Source of the DNA: Melampsora larici-populina 98AG31
Taxonomy: Eukaryota > Basidiomycota > Pucciniomycetes > Pucciniales > Melampsoraceae
Direction: 5' to 3'
Assembly: GCF_000204055.1 (NCBI RefSeq)
Contig: NW_006768780.1
Coordinates: 579,072 to 643,071 of the forward strand
DNA length: 64,000 nucleotides
The translations under genes and the position numbers were made by a program. The notes beneath the pieces were generated by a model. The model worked only from the letters and a program-made list of their open reading frames with translations, did no database searches and was not told the origin of the DNA. Of the stretch, positions 10,274-20,723 are shown one piece after another (the stretch's first letter is position 1; each line of letters opens with the position of its first letter).

Positions 10274-11490
10274 ACATTCATCCCCTCAAGCTCAAATTAA
10301 ATTCACTGATCTCATTCAAAGAAATCTTGGGATATGTAACATTGCCTTTCTCAGGCCTTTTCATCCTTGTCTTACAGCTATCTCATCCATCACCTTGATC
10401 CTAGATTTAACCTTCCTAGACCCAATATAGTCATACTTTCAAAATCAAAGGACCTCTGTAAAAGAAATGAAACTATTGCTTTTGTTATATGAGTAGATTT
10501 GATTCAACTGAGAGACAAAGAATAAAACTTGCATGCAGTTTTTGTTTTCCAAACTCATTTTCAAGTCAATTGAAGTCACCATTGGAGACTCAGATGATCC
10601 TGCTGAGGCAATTTTGACTAACATTCCCTTGGTTCTGCTGACACTTCACCTAGTAGGTTTGAGAGTAAGTTGTGATCAGTCATTCATTCAGCAGATTGAA
10701 TTGGACATAGTCAAATAATCTGGTGTTTGTTGGTTTGTATATCCACCCTCTGTCAGCTATACGATGAACTGATTCTGGTCCTTTAAGCAGACAATTAGAT
10801 AGTGTGGCTGCTGAGGGGATAGCCAATCTAGACAGTGTAGGATATGTAGTAAGTGATCCATTGGATAAACTTGATATTTAAGGGTGCTGGTGATTGGGGT
10901 TCTCTTGTTGGATTGCTAGTGGCATATTTGATAGATGAGGTAAGTGTAAATGGTGGGGTACATAATTGGAGGTTCTAAAGCAGCTGGATCTGATTCCAAA
11001 AATACCATCTTGAAAAGGCTTTAATCCAGTTTTTGGCAAACAGAGTTTCCCTTTGACTTGTATGACAAAGCACCTTGTATGACAGGATCAGTCAAAAAGA
11101 TTTGATAGGAATAATTATTTAAGATATGGATTTGATGTGATCAACAAATGATAAGAGCAGGAAGTCAATGACAGAGTTGATATTGATTTGATTGAGCAAA
11201 TAAATAAGAATTGAGTTTGAGTTTGAGTTTGACTTACTTGTTGTTGAACCATTTAAAGGCAAACTTGAATCAACTTTAGCTTTGATGATTAATGGTTCTG
11301 AAATTGAAATTGGAATTGGCATCACATCTTAAACCTCTTGTAATATTTTGAAGAACCCATATAGGTCTGCTTGGAGATCTCCAGCCTTTGTACTGCCCTT
11401 GCACTTTGCTTCACCTGAAAAAGGTTGCCTTGCACCAGGAAGCTTTACATGATTCCCCGGGAAGACATTTAAATACATATATCTTGAACT
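10274..11490. other. Non-coding stretch upstream of decayed PXA-like gene
   Basis: No supported gene. Short frames at 10533-10718 (+) and 11119-11325 (-) have no domain or splice context; the latter lies downstream of the PXA-like remnant and could be its decayed tail. Confidence 0.4.
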
Positions 11491-11492
11491 CC

Positions 11493-12284
11493 CTACGCAA
11501 ATGCAATCTGGTTCAATTCCAGAACCCTAATATTTGACTTGCAGACTGCAATCAGACTATAAATTGTTGCAGGTTTACTTAATTTACAAAAAAATGGTAC
11601 CAAAATCACATTTGCAATGATTTCACATATAATCTGTCTTTCAGTTACAGAAGCCCAGTCTTCAGCAGGTAATAATTGGTCCATCAAAGCTTCAATTAAC
11701 AGCCCAAGATACATAGGAGAAGGTAATGCTTGTGCATTAGGCAATTTTGAAATAGGATTGACCAATTGAGGAGAAAGAAATGATCTGGCTTGTCCATTTG
11801 TACCAGCAATGACAGTGGTCAGTTGGACACCAAGATGAGGTCTCCAGCTAACAAAATCTTCAGCCAATGTTGAATCTGGTTCTATACCACACTGATGTCA
11901 AAATGAAATTCAATGATGTGTCTTGAACATCAAGTAAATGGTGATTAATCAAATTAGATAAATCAATTAAAAAAGTCAAATTGGATCTAGAGCAGTACAT
12001 CTGCCTTCTAATTAACATATTGAATGAATTGAGATTTGTGTGCCTTTCTTCTAATTGAGATCTAATTGAGATATCTGTGTGCAACAACTCAAGATAAGTT
12101 GTCTTGAAATTGTTGTTGACAGATTTGATAATAGTGCATCTAATAGAATTCCATGTCTTTTATCAGTCAAGAATGGTGAAGGTACAGATGCAAATAATCT
12201 ACTTAATGGTGGATGAGAAGCTGTTGGATTTGAATGTGAATTGGTTGGATTGATGATTGAAGTTGATGCAGTCGCGGTGATCAC
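11493..12284 (-). pseudogene. PXA-domain (sorting-nexin/Mdm1-like) gene remnant
   Basis: Three overlapping minus-strand reading frames together read like a PXA domain, the membrane-associated module N-terminal to PX in SNX13/Mdm1-type proteins. The best part is in 11493-11867: a stretch of the form YLGLLIEALMDQLLP, then TERQIICEIIANVILVPFF and a KPATIYSLI segment, matching the usual end of PXA. The upstream frames carry DALLSNLSTTISRQLI and LIDLSNLINHHLLDVQD. Each join needs a one-base frame change and no good introns bridge them, so I read it as a decayed copy. No PX or RGS part is visible. Family assignment is by motif memory only. Confidence 0.4.
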
Positions 12285-12422
12285 TTCTCATGCTTGTTTC
12301 CTTGGGCCTATTTTTGAACTGTGATATAAACTTGAATTGTTTTTGAAGCCAGTAGGAGTCATCCTTGTTATGAAATTACATGGTTGTATTGATTTATCAA
12401 CAGGTATTTATTGGAAATTTGA

Positions 12423-12700
12423 TTAAGCTAATGAGCTTCTTGGAACTGTACAACTCTCAGTCAAACTAAAAGTAATCAAAGAAAAGATGACAATGAAAAA
12501 ATAAATCAAAAAAACGATAAAACAATTAATTATGCAGAAAACACTCACTAATCAATTTCATTATAATCATCTGTTAGATTCAATTCATCATCAAAGGATT
12601 CATTTAATGTGTCCTGATTTAATTTATTCATATCTTCGTCTAATAGATCATCTTTAGGTGTGCATTGAAGTCGTAAGCTACTTAGTTTATTGTGATAAAC
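12423..12700 (-). CDS. Two terminal exons of an unidentified minus-strand gene
   Basis: An exon at 12700-12549 is preceded by a TAG acceptor and followed by a GTGAGT donor. It encodes about 50 acidic residues (including PKDDLLDEDMNKLNQD and NLTDDYNEID). A second exon, 12465-12423, follows a TTTTAG acceptor in matching phase and ends in TAA after about 14 residues. The upstream part of the gene was not resolved; the frame at 12758-12952 (-), containing KFHRTCLNITLDAISESD, might belong to it. No homology recognised. Confidence 0.35.
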
Positions 12701-13150
12701 CTATGGATCGAAGTGGCAAGTTGATTCAGTCAGTGGACTTTTCTTCATTCGGAATTGTCAGATGAAAAAGCAGAGTGAAAGAATGACAGCATACTGTTCT
12801 AGACAATCAAAGCCTTTGAGCGTATAATCTGATTCACTAATCGCATCCAAGGTAATGTTAAGACATGTACGATGGAATTTCTCATGCCATTGGACCTTCA
12901 TTCTTCTTTTCTGATTCGTCTTCTTCTTATCGGTGTGTATCTCATTCATCAACTTTGATCCAATATTTTAACTTGCTGAACTTCAAATACAGTATGGCTC
13001 TATCAGAAAAACCCAGATCTTGCTTTTGTTATTGTAATCGACCTGATCAAACTTGGAGACGGGAAGATACTTACACGTAGTGCAGGCTTTCTGGATTGAT
13101 TTTCCAGTTGATTGGAATTCCTAGTCCAGACTCATATGATCGATCTGGTT

Positions 13151-13673
13151 TCATTTTGAATCCGTCTCATCGCCATTTATGCCGAGCATTTGAGATTGAT
13201 AAGCTCTTGAACCATACTCCGATTTTGATTCAAGAGCAGTATCGGTAATAGTTCTTCGATAGTGTGGAAGATCGAGAGCTTGTGCTATAAGATGAACTCC
13301 ATCTTGACCAACAGTTTGATAGAGGTAATAGTCAAACTCATCTAGGGGTTCGTTGTTCAGGTAGGGTGAGTCAATTTTTTAAAAAGGTTGTGGACGTATT
13401 TTTGCAGGCTTTGAAGATTCGATTTGCTTACCCACCCATATTCGGACCAGGTCCAAGAGTAGCTAAAGCAATAAGCCAATGACCGTTGGGAAGACAATAG
13501 AAGGGGTTATGACAACTGCCTTTACCACCACTGAGCAACCCTACGACTTTCAGACTATCTGGATTGACATCCATACTTGACATTTTACATTCCTGCGGAG
13601 TTTTATAAACATTGGTTCGGGTAAAAGGCTTGAGAAATCTTGAAGGTTGAGAGTCAAGGGCAGTAGTTGGCAA
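13151..13673 (-). pseudogene. DPH6: Diphthine--ammonia ligase (DPH6) N-terminal remnant
   Basis: DPH6 amidates diphthine on elongation factor 2, using an N-terminal PP-loop ATPase domain. Exon 1 (to about 13430) has KVVGLLSGGKGSCHN followed by NGHWLIALATLGPGP, and the second piece (13360-13151) has DEFDYYLYQTVGQD then LDLPHYRRTITDTALE and GDETDS. Both match the family closely in order. Decay is clear: the PP-loop SGGKDS reads SGGKGS, the expected acceptor before 13360 has no AG, a stop follows GDETDS, and the catalytic remainder and RidA-like domains are missing. It may instead be an exon-poor gene model with errors. Confidence 0.6.
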
Positions 13674-13978
13674 GGTGGATGAGGTCTAGAAAGGATTGGA
13701 TCAGATAGCTCTTGATCTGGATGAGTTTTGAGTTGAGCAATTAGAGTATTGGCAATGGAGAAACGGATTTGAACAGGTGGGACAAAACACAAACGACGAG
13801 AGAAGGAATTGTGAGATAGGATTGAATTACGAGTACATAAGCTAAGGGGGGTAAGGGTGGAAAAAAAAGGGTTCAAACCAGGTTTTGCCCAAATTTTGTC
13901 TAGTTTTGGGCGAACTGGGTTTGCTCTTAACTTGTATGATAATTTGAGCTCATCAGTCATCCTGGAATGTGGATTATA

Positions 13979-14067
13979 CAGTCATTTAAGAAAAGCTTGC
14001 CCCAAATTCCCCGCCAATTCGCTCGAGTTTTGCGGGCAATTTAGGGCAAGCTTTTCTTAAATGACTG
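13979..14067. mobile_element. Tc1/mariner-like MITE, 89 bp near-perfect palindrome
   Basis: CAGTCATTTAAGAAAAGCTT and its exact complement form 24-bp perfect inverted ends, and pairing continues imperfectly into the centre. TA flanks both ends (13977-13978, 14068-14069). It could fold into one long hairpin. Confidence 0.85.
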
Positions 14068-14069
14068 TA

Positions 14070-14789
14070 CATGAATCACTAATGTGTTGTGTATGATATT
14101 TTTTTGGCCAGTATGCCAAATTCCAAGGCTGCTAAATTGAGAACTTGTGTCAACCCCTGACGCGCCGCAGCCTGCGCCTACGCTGCGCGCCAGCACCGTA
14201 GATTTTAGGTAGGTAGCCGTATCCCCCCTTCTGTGAGAGGACCTGAGTGGGCTGATGAGACGTACAGTTTTTGTTTAATTTTTTTTCCAGTGGCGCTTTG
14301 TGGTTTTCTTTTTTTCGCTCGATCTCGCTCGATTCGAGAAGATTTCTCTAATTTCTGTACCAAGTCATCTGTATTAGTGAATCGCTGGTCTCTATCAATC
14401 CAATCTGATTCCAGGATAGACGATGAGTCCAGAGAACATTGTCCCTGGTCAAATCCAAACGAAAGCTCTGATCACGCGCAGATATTATGCCCAGTTGTAT
14501 GATCTCCTGGACCCTTAAACAGATGGTGGAAAATGGCAGGAGTATCTTTTCCTCAGGGATCTCACGGAGCACAGGACATTTAATCTCCTGGGCCCTTGTT
14601 TCAGCCCGATACTAATGAATCAATTTTTTATCAGTTAGCCTGGCCATGCAAAAGCACTTCATTTGGAATTGTATTTTTATCATCTTTATTTTTTATATAA
14701 ACGCTCAGCATCTCATTGTCCCACCGAGTATAATCATTCGTAATCTTGTCACACATCAATTCCTTACGTGTCAAAAATCTGACACTCGC
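14070..14789. other. Non-coding stretch with short GC-rich patch
   Basis: A GCGCC/CTGCG-rich patch at about 14159-14200 stands out in AT-rich DNA and resembles termini of rust hAT elements only loosely. No gene supported. Confidence 0.35.
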
Positions 14790-15180
14790 TTTTTTCGTTT
14801 GTATGCTACTTGAATCGTTTTCCTTTCAGTACTTCAGTACGCGTAGGAAATCTTTTCAAGCAGCTCACTTCCATCACCTCCTTCTTTCAAAAATATAATG
14901 ATCATTTTTTTTGCATGCTACTTGAATCATTTTCCTTTCAGTACTTCAGTACGCGTAGGAAATCTTTTCAAGCAGCTGAGTTTGATCACGTCCTTCTTTC
15001 AAAAACTCAATTGAACACTTTTTTTTGCATGCTACTTGAATCGTTTTCCTTTCAGTACTTCAGTACGCGTAGGAAATCTTTTCAAGCAGCTGAGTTTGAC
15101 CACGTCCTTCTTTCAAAAATTCAATTGAACACTTTTTCTGTTTTACTTAAATCGTTCTCCTTTATTACTTCAGCTTTAGC
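14790..15180. repeat. Tandem repeat, unit 112-114 bp, about 3.4 copies
   Basis: The string GCTACTTGAATC recurs at 14805, 14917 and 15031; each unit contains TTTCAGTACTTCAGTACGCG and AGGAAATCTTTTCAAGCAGC. A fourth, truncated and diverged unit ends near 15180. Units 2 and 3 are nearly identical, unit 1 more diverged. The frame running through it (14810-15187) is a by-product of the repeat. Confidence 0.9.
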
Positions 15181-15434
15181 ACCTTGAACTAATAATCTTG
15201 GTGATTGAGCTCAAATGAATGTGTAAATAATAGTTTGAATGATTAGTGAGCGATACGGAGAGACATATAAGAGAGCCATCATGCTAATCAACAGGGATTG
15301 AAACCTGATAATCTGAAATCTGAGTGATGGGATGTGAGACATGTAAGATAGAAATCCAGCATGTCGGATTTGTAAATATGAAACTCGACACAACTGTGCA
15401 AGTGATATTCACAAGATAAAAAGTCTGCCATTGT

Positions 15435-18060
15435 TTGGAAGACATCTCACACACCATACATTTATCTTGCCTAGGCACAACCATGTTCATCAAGGACTTT
15501 GTTAGAAAGCTTAAGACCATCCCTGATATATATAATAACCTTCAAATAGAAGATCTTGTTCGCTTTTGTCATCTTGGGGGTGATTTACTTCAACGTGCCG
15601 GCTGTGGTTTAAATTTATTGGAAACTTATTCCCACGTAGAATACCTCTTTGAAGCACTCAAGCAGATAATACCACGTCCAGCTCTTTCCCACCTATGGGT
15701 ATATACATTCCCTTTTCTGGAAAGATGTCTAGTCAGCCCACCTGAAGTGGTGAGGAAGGTTGGTTTAATTTTTGATCCTCAAATTCCAACTCGTTTTATC
15801 TATCCACCGGTCAAGCATTGCCCGTTCTGTGATCCAAATCATCTTAAACATATTCCTGTCAAGGAAAACAACATTATCAACGGCTATCTTTATTGTCTTG
15901 ATGGAATACAAACCATAAGAATTGTATGTCTGTATTGTGAAGGTGATTCATATTTTTGTCTTGCGTATGAGAAATTCAAAGCACTCATGAGGATACTTAC
16001 TTCATAGGCTGTTCTACTGCATTTCGTCCTTCATACTATTCACGCAAGGGTACTCGATATTTTTACACCAAAGCACAAGGACAAGATCCAGAGATTTTTC
16101 AAGTGCATCAACACTACTTTATGACTAGGGAACTCGCTGAGTATTTCTCCTTTATGCAGATGTTGGCCCAGTAAGTATTTGATGGTTTTTCTTTGGTATC
16201 TATCTATTATCTATGAGGAAAAACTCACTCTTGTCTAATTCATGCCTAGTGTCTCAATATTCAACCTTGTTAACTTGTATAACAAGCAGAATCCAAGTGA
16301 TGAATCAATCAAATTCAAAGAAGAACAATCCTTTGGAGCGTTGATGTCACACGAAGTCTGCAGTGATGCACTGGATATTCACCGCCTATTGTATCACTTT
16401 GATCTCCGAGGTGCTGTCCTTACTGTCCCAAACACTGGCCTCGACTCTTCAAGATATTTAAAAGCAATGAAAGAACAACTTGAATATTGGTCCAAATCTG
16501 GTACTGAGTATAGAGACCACGCGTGTGACAAATGTCTATATGTCTCCGATGAAAATAAAGGTACCAATATTATCCTGCTCTTTATCTTGATTGTTTTTCT
16601 GACATGTTAAAACCTTGTCTTTTGTGTTAATATAGCAATCCGTGCTTGTGTTACTGATGGGGTCACTATTGGACATTGGTGCTGTAGTGCTTCAAGTGAT
16701 CAATTAAAGAAAATAGCCAAATTATCAAACTCTCCAATGCCCGATGGCCCTTGTCTCAATCCATTGACAAGCATTCATGATAGATTATGTGAAACCCATC
16801 AACGTATCTTGAAGGATCAATGTGTAGTTCAGCCTTGTATAAGGCCACGTCGACCTGACTATGACACCTGCAATGATTCTGAACATATTGCTATCTCAAA
16901 TCAGTTTCACCACCGCAAGCGTCAAAATTTTACCATGGCATCAAAGCTATCGCGCCCTGGAGCCAAACTACCAACAGACCCATCGGTCCATCAGAATTGT
17001 TGGACAGCAGAGTTAGATGAATCAACACTCGTTGATGTTGATGAATTTGATCGAGCACATGAAGCTGGAAGATATGGAGGACAAGATATTGACAACAATC
17101 CTGAAGACATTGGAAATCAGACCAATCATAATAAGGGCCGCAAACCCTGTATGTCACGCTGTCCAACTCACAATGATCAGCTGATTGTGAGTACCTGCGG
17201 TATCATCTTGGCACGGTCTACTTTCTTTCGAGCAGAAGCTCCCAGTGCTGTGAAGGTCAGTGATACACTTAGAAATTGATGTGATTCTAGCTGACATCAA
17301 TATATATCACAGCAATTCATACTGGACTCTTTCCCGGAACGGCTCCCCAACCTCATTTTCTACGATAATGCATGCAATTTGGTCCATCACATTTGGAGTA
17401 ATCCCAAGGATGCAGAAGCATTCAAAGATGTTGTCATTCCAGTTGATGTTTTCCACATGTGCTCACATAAAGAGTCCGATCAATTCTGCCAAGAGTTTAC
17501 CAATCCAAACAAGATACCAGACCTAAAAAAAGGTGGCAAGTGGATGTTCAATTCATCTGCTGCCGAACTGACAAACATTTGGTACGGTGCTTTTGCATCC
17601 ATTTGCAGGGGAATGAATGCTATTCGATATAACTTTTTTTTGGAGGAGATGGTCAGATTACGAAATGGATGGTTGGAGAAAAAGCTAAAAGCACGAGCTG
17701 ATGTAAGTTTTATAACAAAGGGGTGGATGTTTTAGTTGTTCTAGGCTGTTTGATTGTGACAACAAACACGTGATTTTGTTGAACTCAAAACAAATTAAGA
17801 AACTCCTGAGATTTGAAGTAAACAATGATCAATTATAATTGACTTATATGTGAGAATGTGTCGATCAACCTGTTTTTGAATGATCTCAATCATAAGAGCA
17901 ATTGATCTAGGACTATGGTGTAGGTGGCACAAGGATCTAACTATTGACTTAGTGATCTTCAGCTTGAAGTCTCAAGCTCGAGAGCCTTTTAGTCATGGAA
18001 ACTCTGATATTTCAATGATAGCAAGACGGTATAATGATTTGTGTTCATATCTATGCAATG
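15435..18060 (+). CDS. KDZ (Kyakuja-Dileera-Zisupton) type transposase with CxC cysteine clusters
   Basis: Probably a DNA transposase of the KDZ class expanded in basidiomycetes. Exon 1 (to 16170) has CPFCDPN and then IVCLYCEG (CxC5-like cluster). Exon 2 (16250-16560) ends with HACDKCLYVSDENK and joins exon 3 (16636-17255) to give RACVTDGVTIGHWCC (CxC6-like). Exon 4 (17313-17702) has FYDNACNLVHHIW, DVFHMCSHKESD and FNSSAAELTNIWYG, the DDE-like core. A further piece near 17960-18060 (SDISMIARRYNDLCSYL) may be the C-terminal exon. Introns at 16171-16249, 16561-16635 and 17256-17312 keep frame. Odd: near 15985 the frame shifts by one, so this copy may be broken. The start could be 15435 or 15483. 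Family assignment rests on motif layout. Confidence 0.7.
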
Positions 18061-18150
18061 ATATTCTAGTTGAAAAGAAACAAATCAAAGTATTGCTAAT
18101 AAGGAACTGTACTTTTTCTAAAAGAAGAGGCCCACATCAAGACGGGAATC

Positions 18151-19984
18151 TCATTCTACAATAACCGGGTTGGCACAAGTACCTTTGCGGAGAGATGCGA
18201 CTTCGCGAAAGGATTTTATGAACTTGTTCTTATCTTCATCAATTGTAGCATTTGGCCTATCTGTCATCCACTCAACAAGGTCGGATTTCTTCTTTAAAAC
18301 CCAAGTTTGATATCGATAAGGGGTTTTAAATTCTTTATCAGGATTGAATCGGTCACCAAATATTTCGAACCAGGTGCTCTTCGGAACTTTTGAAGAACAG
18401 CCTTTTGGTGCCTTATCACACCAAAGAATGAGCTCGGATAGCTTGCATGTCTTGCTAGGCCAAGTTCGAGTATTGAGACAAGGCTTCTTTTGAGAAGACG
18501 CTGTTTCAGTCTGATTGGTAAGCTTTCGTTTACGGTGAACGTTTGATGACACCACCTCAATTTCTGAACTGTCCGACTCGTCACTTGAAGTGCCAGTTGT
18601 CATTTTTTTGTGACCCCATACACCCATTGGCCCATCCATTGAAAGATAAGAGCTGAGATCGAGTGAGGAAGCTTGAGTGCGGATGGGCGGTTTCGATGAG
18701 TGTGCTTCTTTGATCTTTTGAAGTTCTTTTTCAAGTCCAATACAATCAATCTCTCGTAATCCAGATACTTTAACTAATAAATCGGTTGTTGAACGTCTGT
18801 ATGTGTAGCTTAAACTCGCATCACTCAAAATCTAAGAGCCGAACAGGATCAGTAAGGTAAGAGATTGAGGATTGTGTTTCAAAGTCAACACACCCATTCC
18901 ATAGAGTCTTCCTGAAGTATTTCCAATTGAGTATCCCATTGGTCTTTAAGCTCGTTGAGTGCTGAGTCGTGTAAGGGTTTGCTTTCAATCAGAGCAAATC
19001 GAGGGAAGTCGGTGGCCTGAGCCCCAATCACAAACCCTTCACCTGCCTATCAGAAAAGTTGCAAAAGTTCAACTTCAGCAAATTGATTTCAAAAAGTCCC
19101 AAACACACCTTCAGCCAAACTCGGAGCTTCAAGTTCTTTGTACATATCCCATCTTTTTCATTCTGAGTACGACGTCTTTCAATGTTATAGTGGACAAGAG
19201 CATCCTGAGATAGATCTTTGAGAATCACTCTATCGGCTTGAGCACACTGAGTGGGACGGTTTACTGCCCGGCGTGTTGGCAATGGTGCCAAAAGCCTATC
19301 GGATGCAGTGCTTTGGAACGCTGATGATGAAGTTGGGTTCGATGGGGTGGGTGGTTTGAGAGCTTCAGAACCGCGATTTTGATGATGTGGACAAACCTGT
19401 ACTGCTCTATGACGGCAGCACTTCATATACATCATTGTCAGTTAAGTTTTGAGAAAATAGGATGTATAATAACCTACTTACTTGTTGACATAGCTTATTT
19501 GGACATCGCTTCAGGCAAGTCTCACGATGCCCAGATGCATAAAGACCATTGACCCCTTTGCATTTACCCAAACTAGATTCTTCGTCTGTGTTCAATTGCG
19601 AGTCGGCTTCCGAGTTTAGCAAGTTGGAAAGAGAGGCTGGGTTCTTGGCTTTTTTGTTATGAAGTTGAACTTGGGCCAGGATGTGCTTTTTATAAGGTGT
19701 CTGAAAGAAATGTGAAGCATTTTTGAATGTTGAGCACTATATTACCACAATCATCAATCATCAAAGGCTCAATCAATACACCTGAAAGAACTATTTGCAA
19801 TAGATGAAACTTTACGCACTCTTAAGCCAATCAGTTCATTATTATTTGAGCGGTGAACATTAACGTATTCCAACGGGTGTTTCTCATTGCGCGGGCAGAT
19901 TGGAAATCCAAATCCAGTCTGAATTCCGGGGGTTGGCTGAGGAAGTATTGGTCGTAGGATTGGGTATTTTTTCAACTCCCACAT
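18151..19984 (-). CDS. Unknown protein with Cys/His cluster, five exons, 509 residues
   Basis: Exons 19984-19820, 19700-19482, 19420-19109, 19046-18894 and 18831-18151 join with GT/AG borders, all in phase 0, into one open frame. The N-terminal part has PICPRNEKHPLEY. The exon 2/3 join creates a dense cluster, CLKRCPNKLCQQ followed by CCRHRAVQVCPHH, that could bind zinc. The middle contains VIGAQATDFPRFALIESKP; the C-terminal part has an acidic/serine tract (TSSDESDSSEIEV), a basic nuclear-signal-like KRKL, and WFEIFGDRFNPDKEFKTPYR. It is convergent with, and abuts, the KDZ transposase, so it may be an accessory gene of that element; KDZ elements are known to carry extra Cys-cluster genes. 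No family recognised. An upstream exon is possible. Confidence 0.7.
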
Positions 19985-20723
19985 CTCGTGATAAAACTTT
20001 GGAAAGTGACGGGATTTGAAAGATAAGCTGAGCTACTAAGCTTATCCAAGTCCAAATTTCTCATTTTACAGAGACTGGCTTGTACAAACCGCACAAGTAT
20101 TGCTCTGTATCTCTTTTCTCGAATCTTCTTTAGCCACCAGCCACTCCCAGCCAAGTACAGGTCTTGACTGAACAACGACTGTACACAAAAAATAAAAATA
20201 CAAACAACCTCTCACAAAACCTCTCACCGGCTCTCTACTCTCACAAAAAGAGGGATACGGCTACGCTCCTTAGATTTTGGGGGAATCATCACTGCACCAA
20301 GATGCAGCACAGGGGCTTGGGTGACCGTAGCTATAGCCTGATTTCCGCAGCGCACTTGCAGTGAGAGTGCGCCAAACTGCGCACACTGCACCAATAAATC
20401 AAGTAACGTATTGTCAGGTTGGGGTCATCTATATCCTCCGTCAACCCATCACCATCTACTAGTATTTTCCCTCCAGATGGCTGGTAGATGGATCATCCAA
20501 TGGATATCCAACAAAGAATCCTCATCGACTGGGGTGAACAATACGTACGTCTTGGTTCAGCTGATCTTATCTTGCTATTCTACGTCTGGTCTGACTTCTT
20601 CTGTGCTACGCCTTCCAATCTTTCCAATCTTTCCTTCTCCATCTCAGCTACGATTATCTGTGCTTTTTTATCCTAGTCTATCAGCTCAATTCTCCTAGTC
20701 TATCAGTTCAATTATCTACAAAA

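Noticed and set aside
14810..15187. 125-codon plus-strand frame
   Set aside because: It simply runs through the 112-114 bp tandem repeat; repeated peptide blocks reflect the DNA repeat, with no start context or domain.
20280..20350. Exact left end of the hAT transposon at CAGGGGCTTGGGTG
   Set aside because: A similar string near 24746 is in the same orientation rather than inverted, and no 8-bp duplication was found, so the outer boundary stays open.
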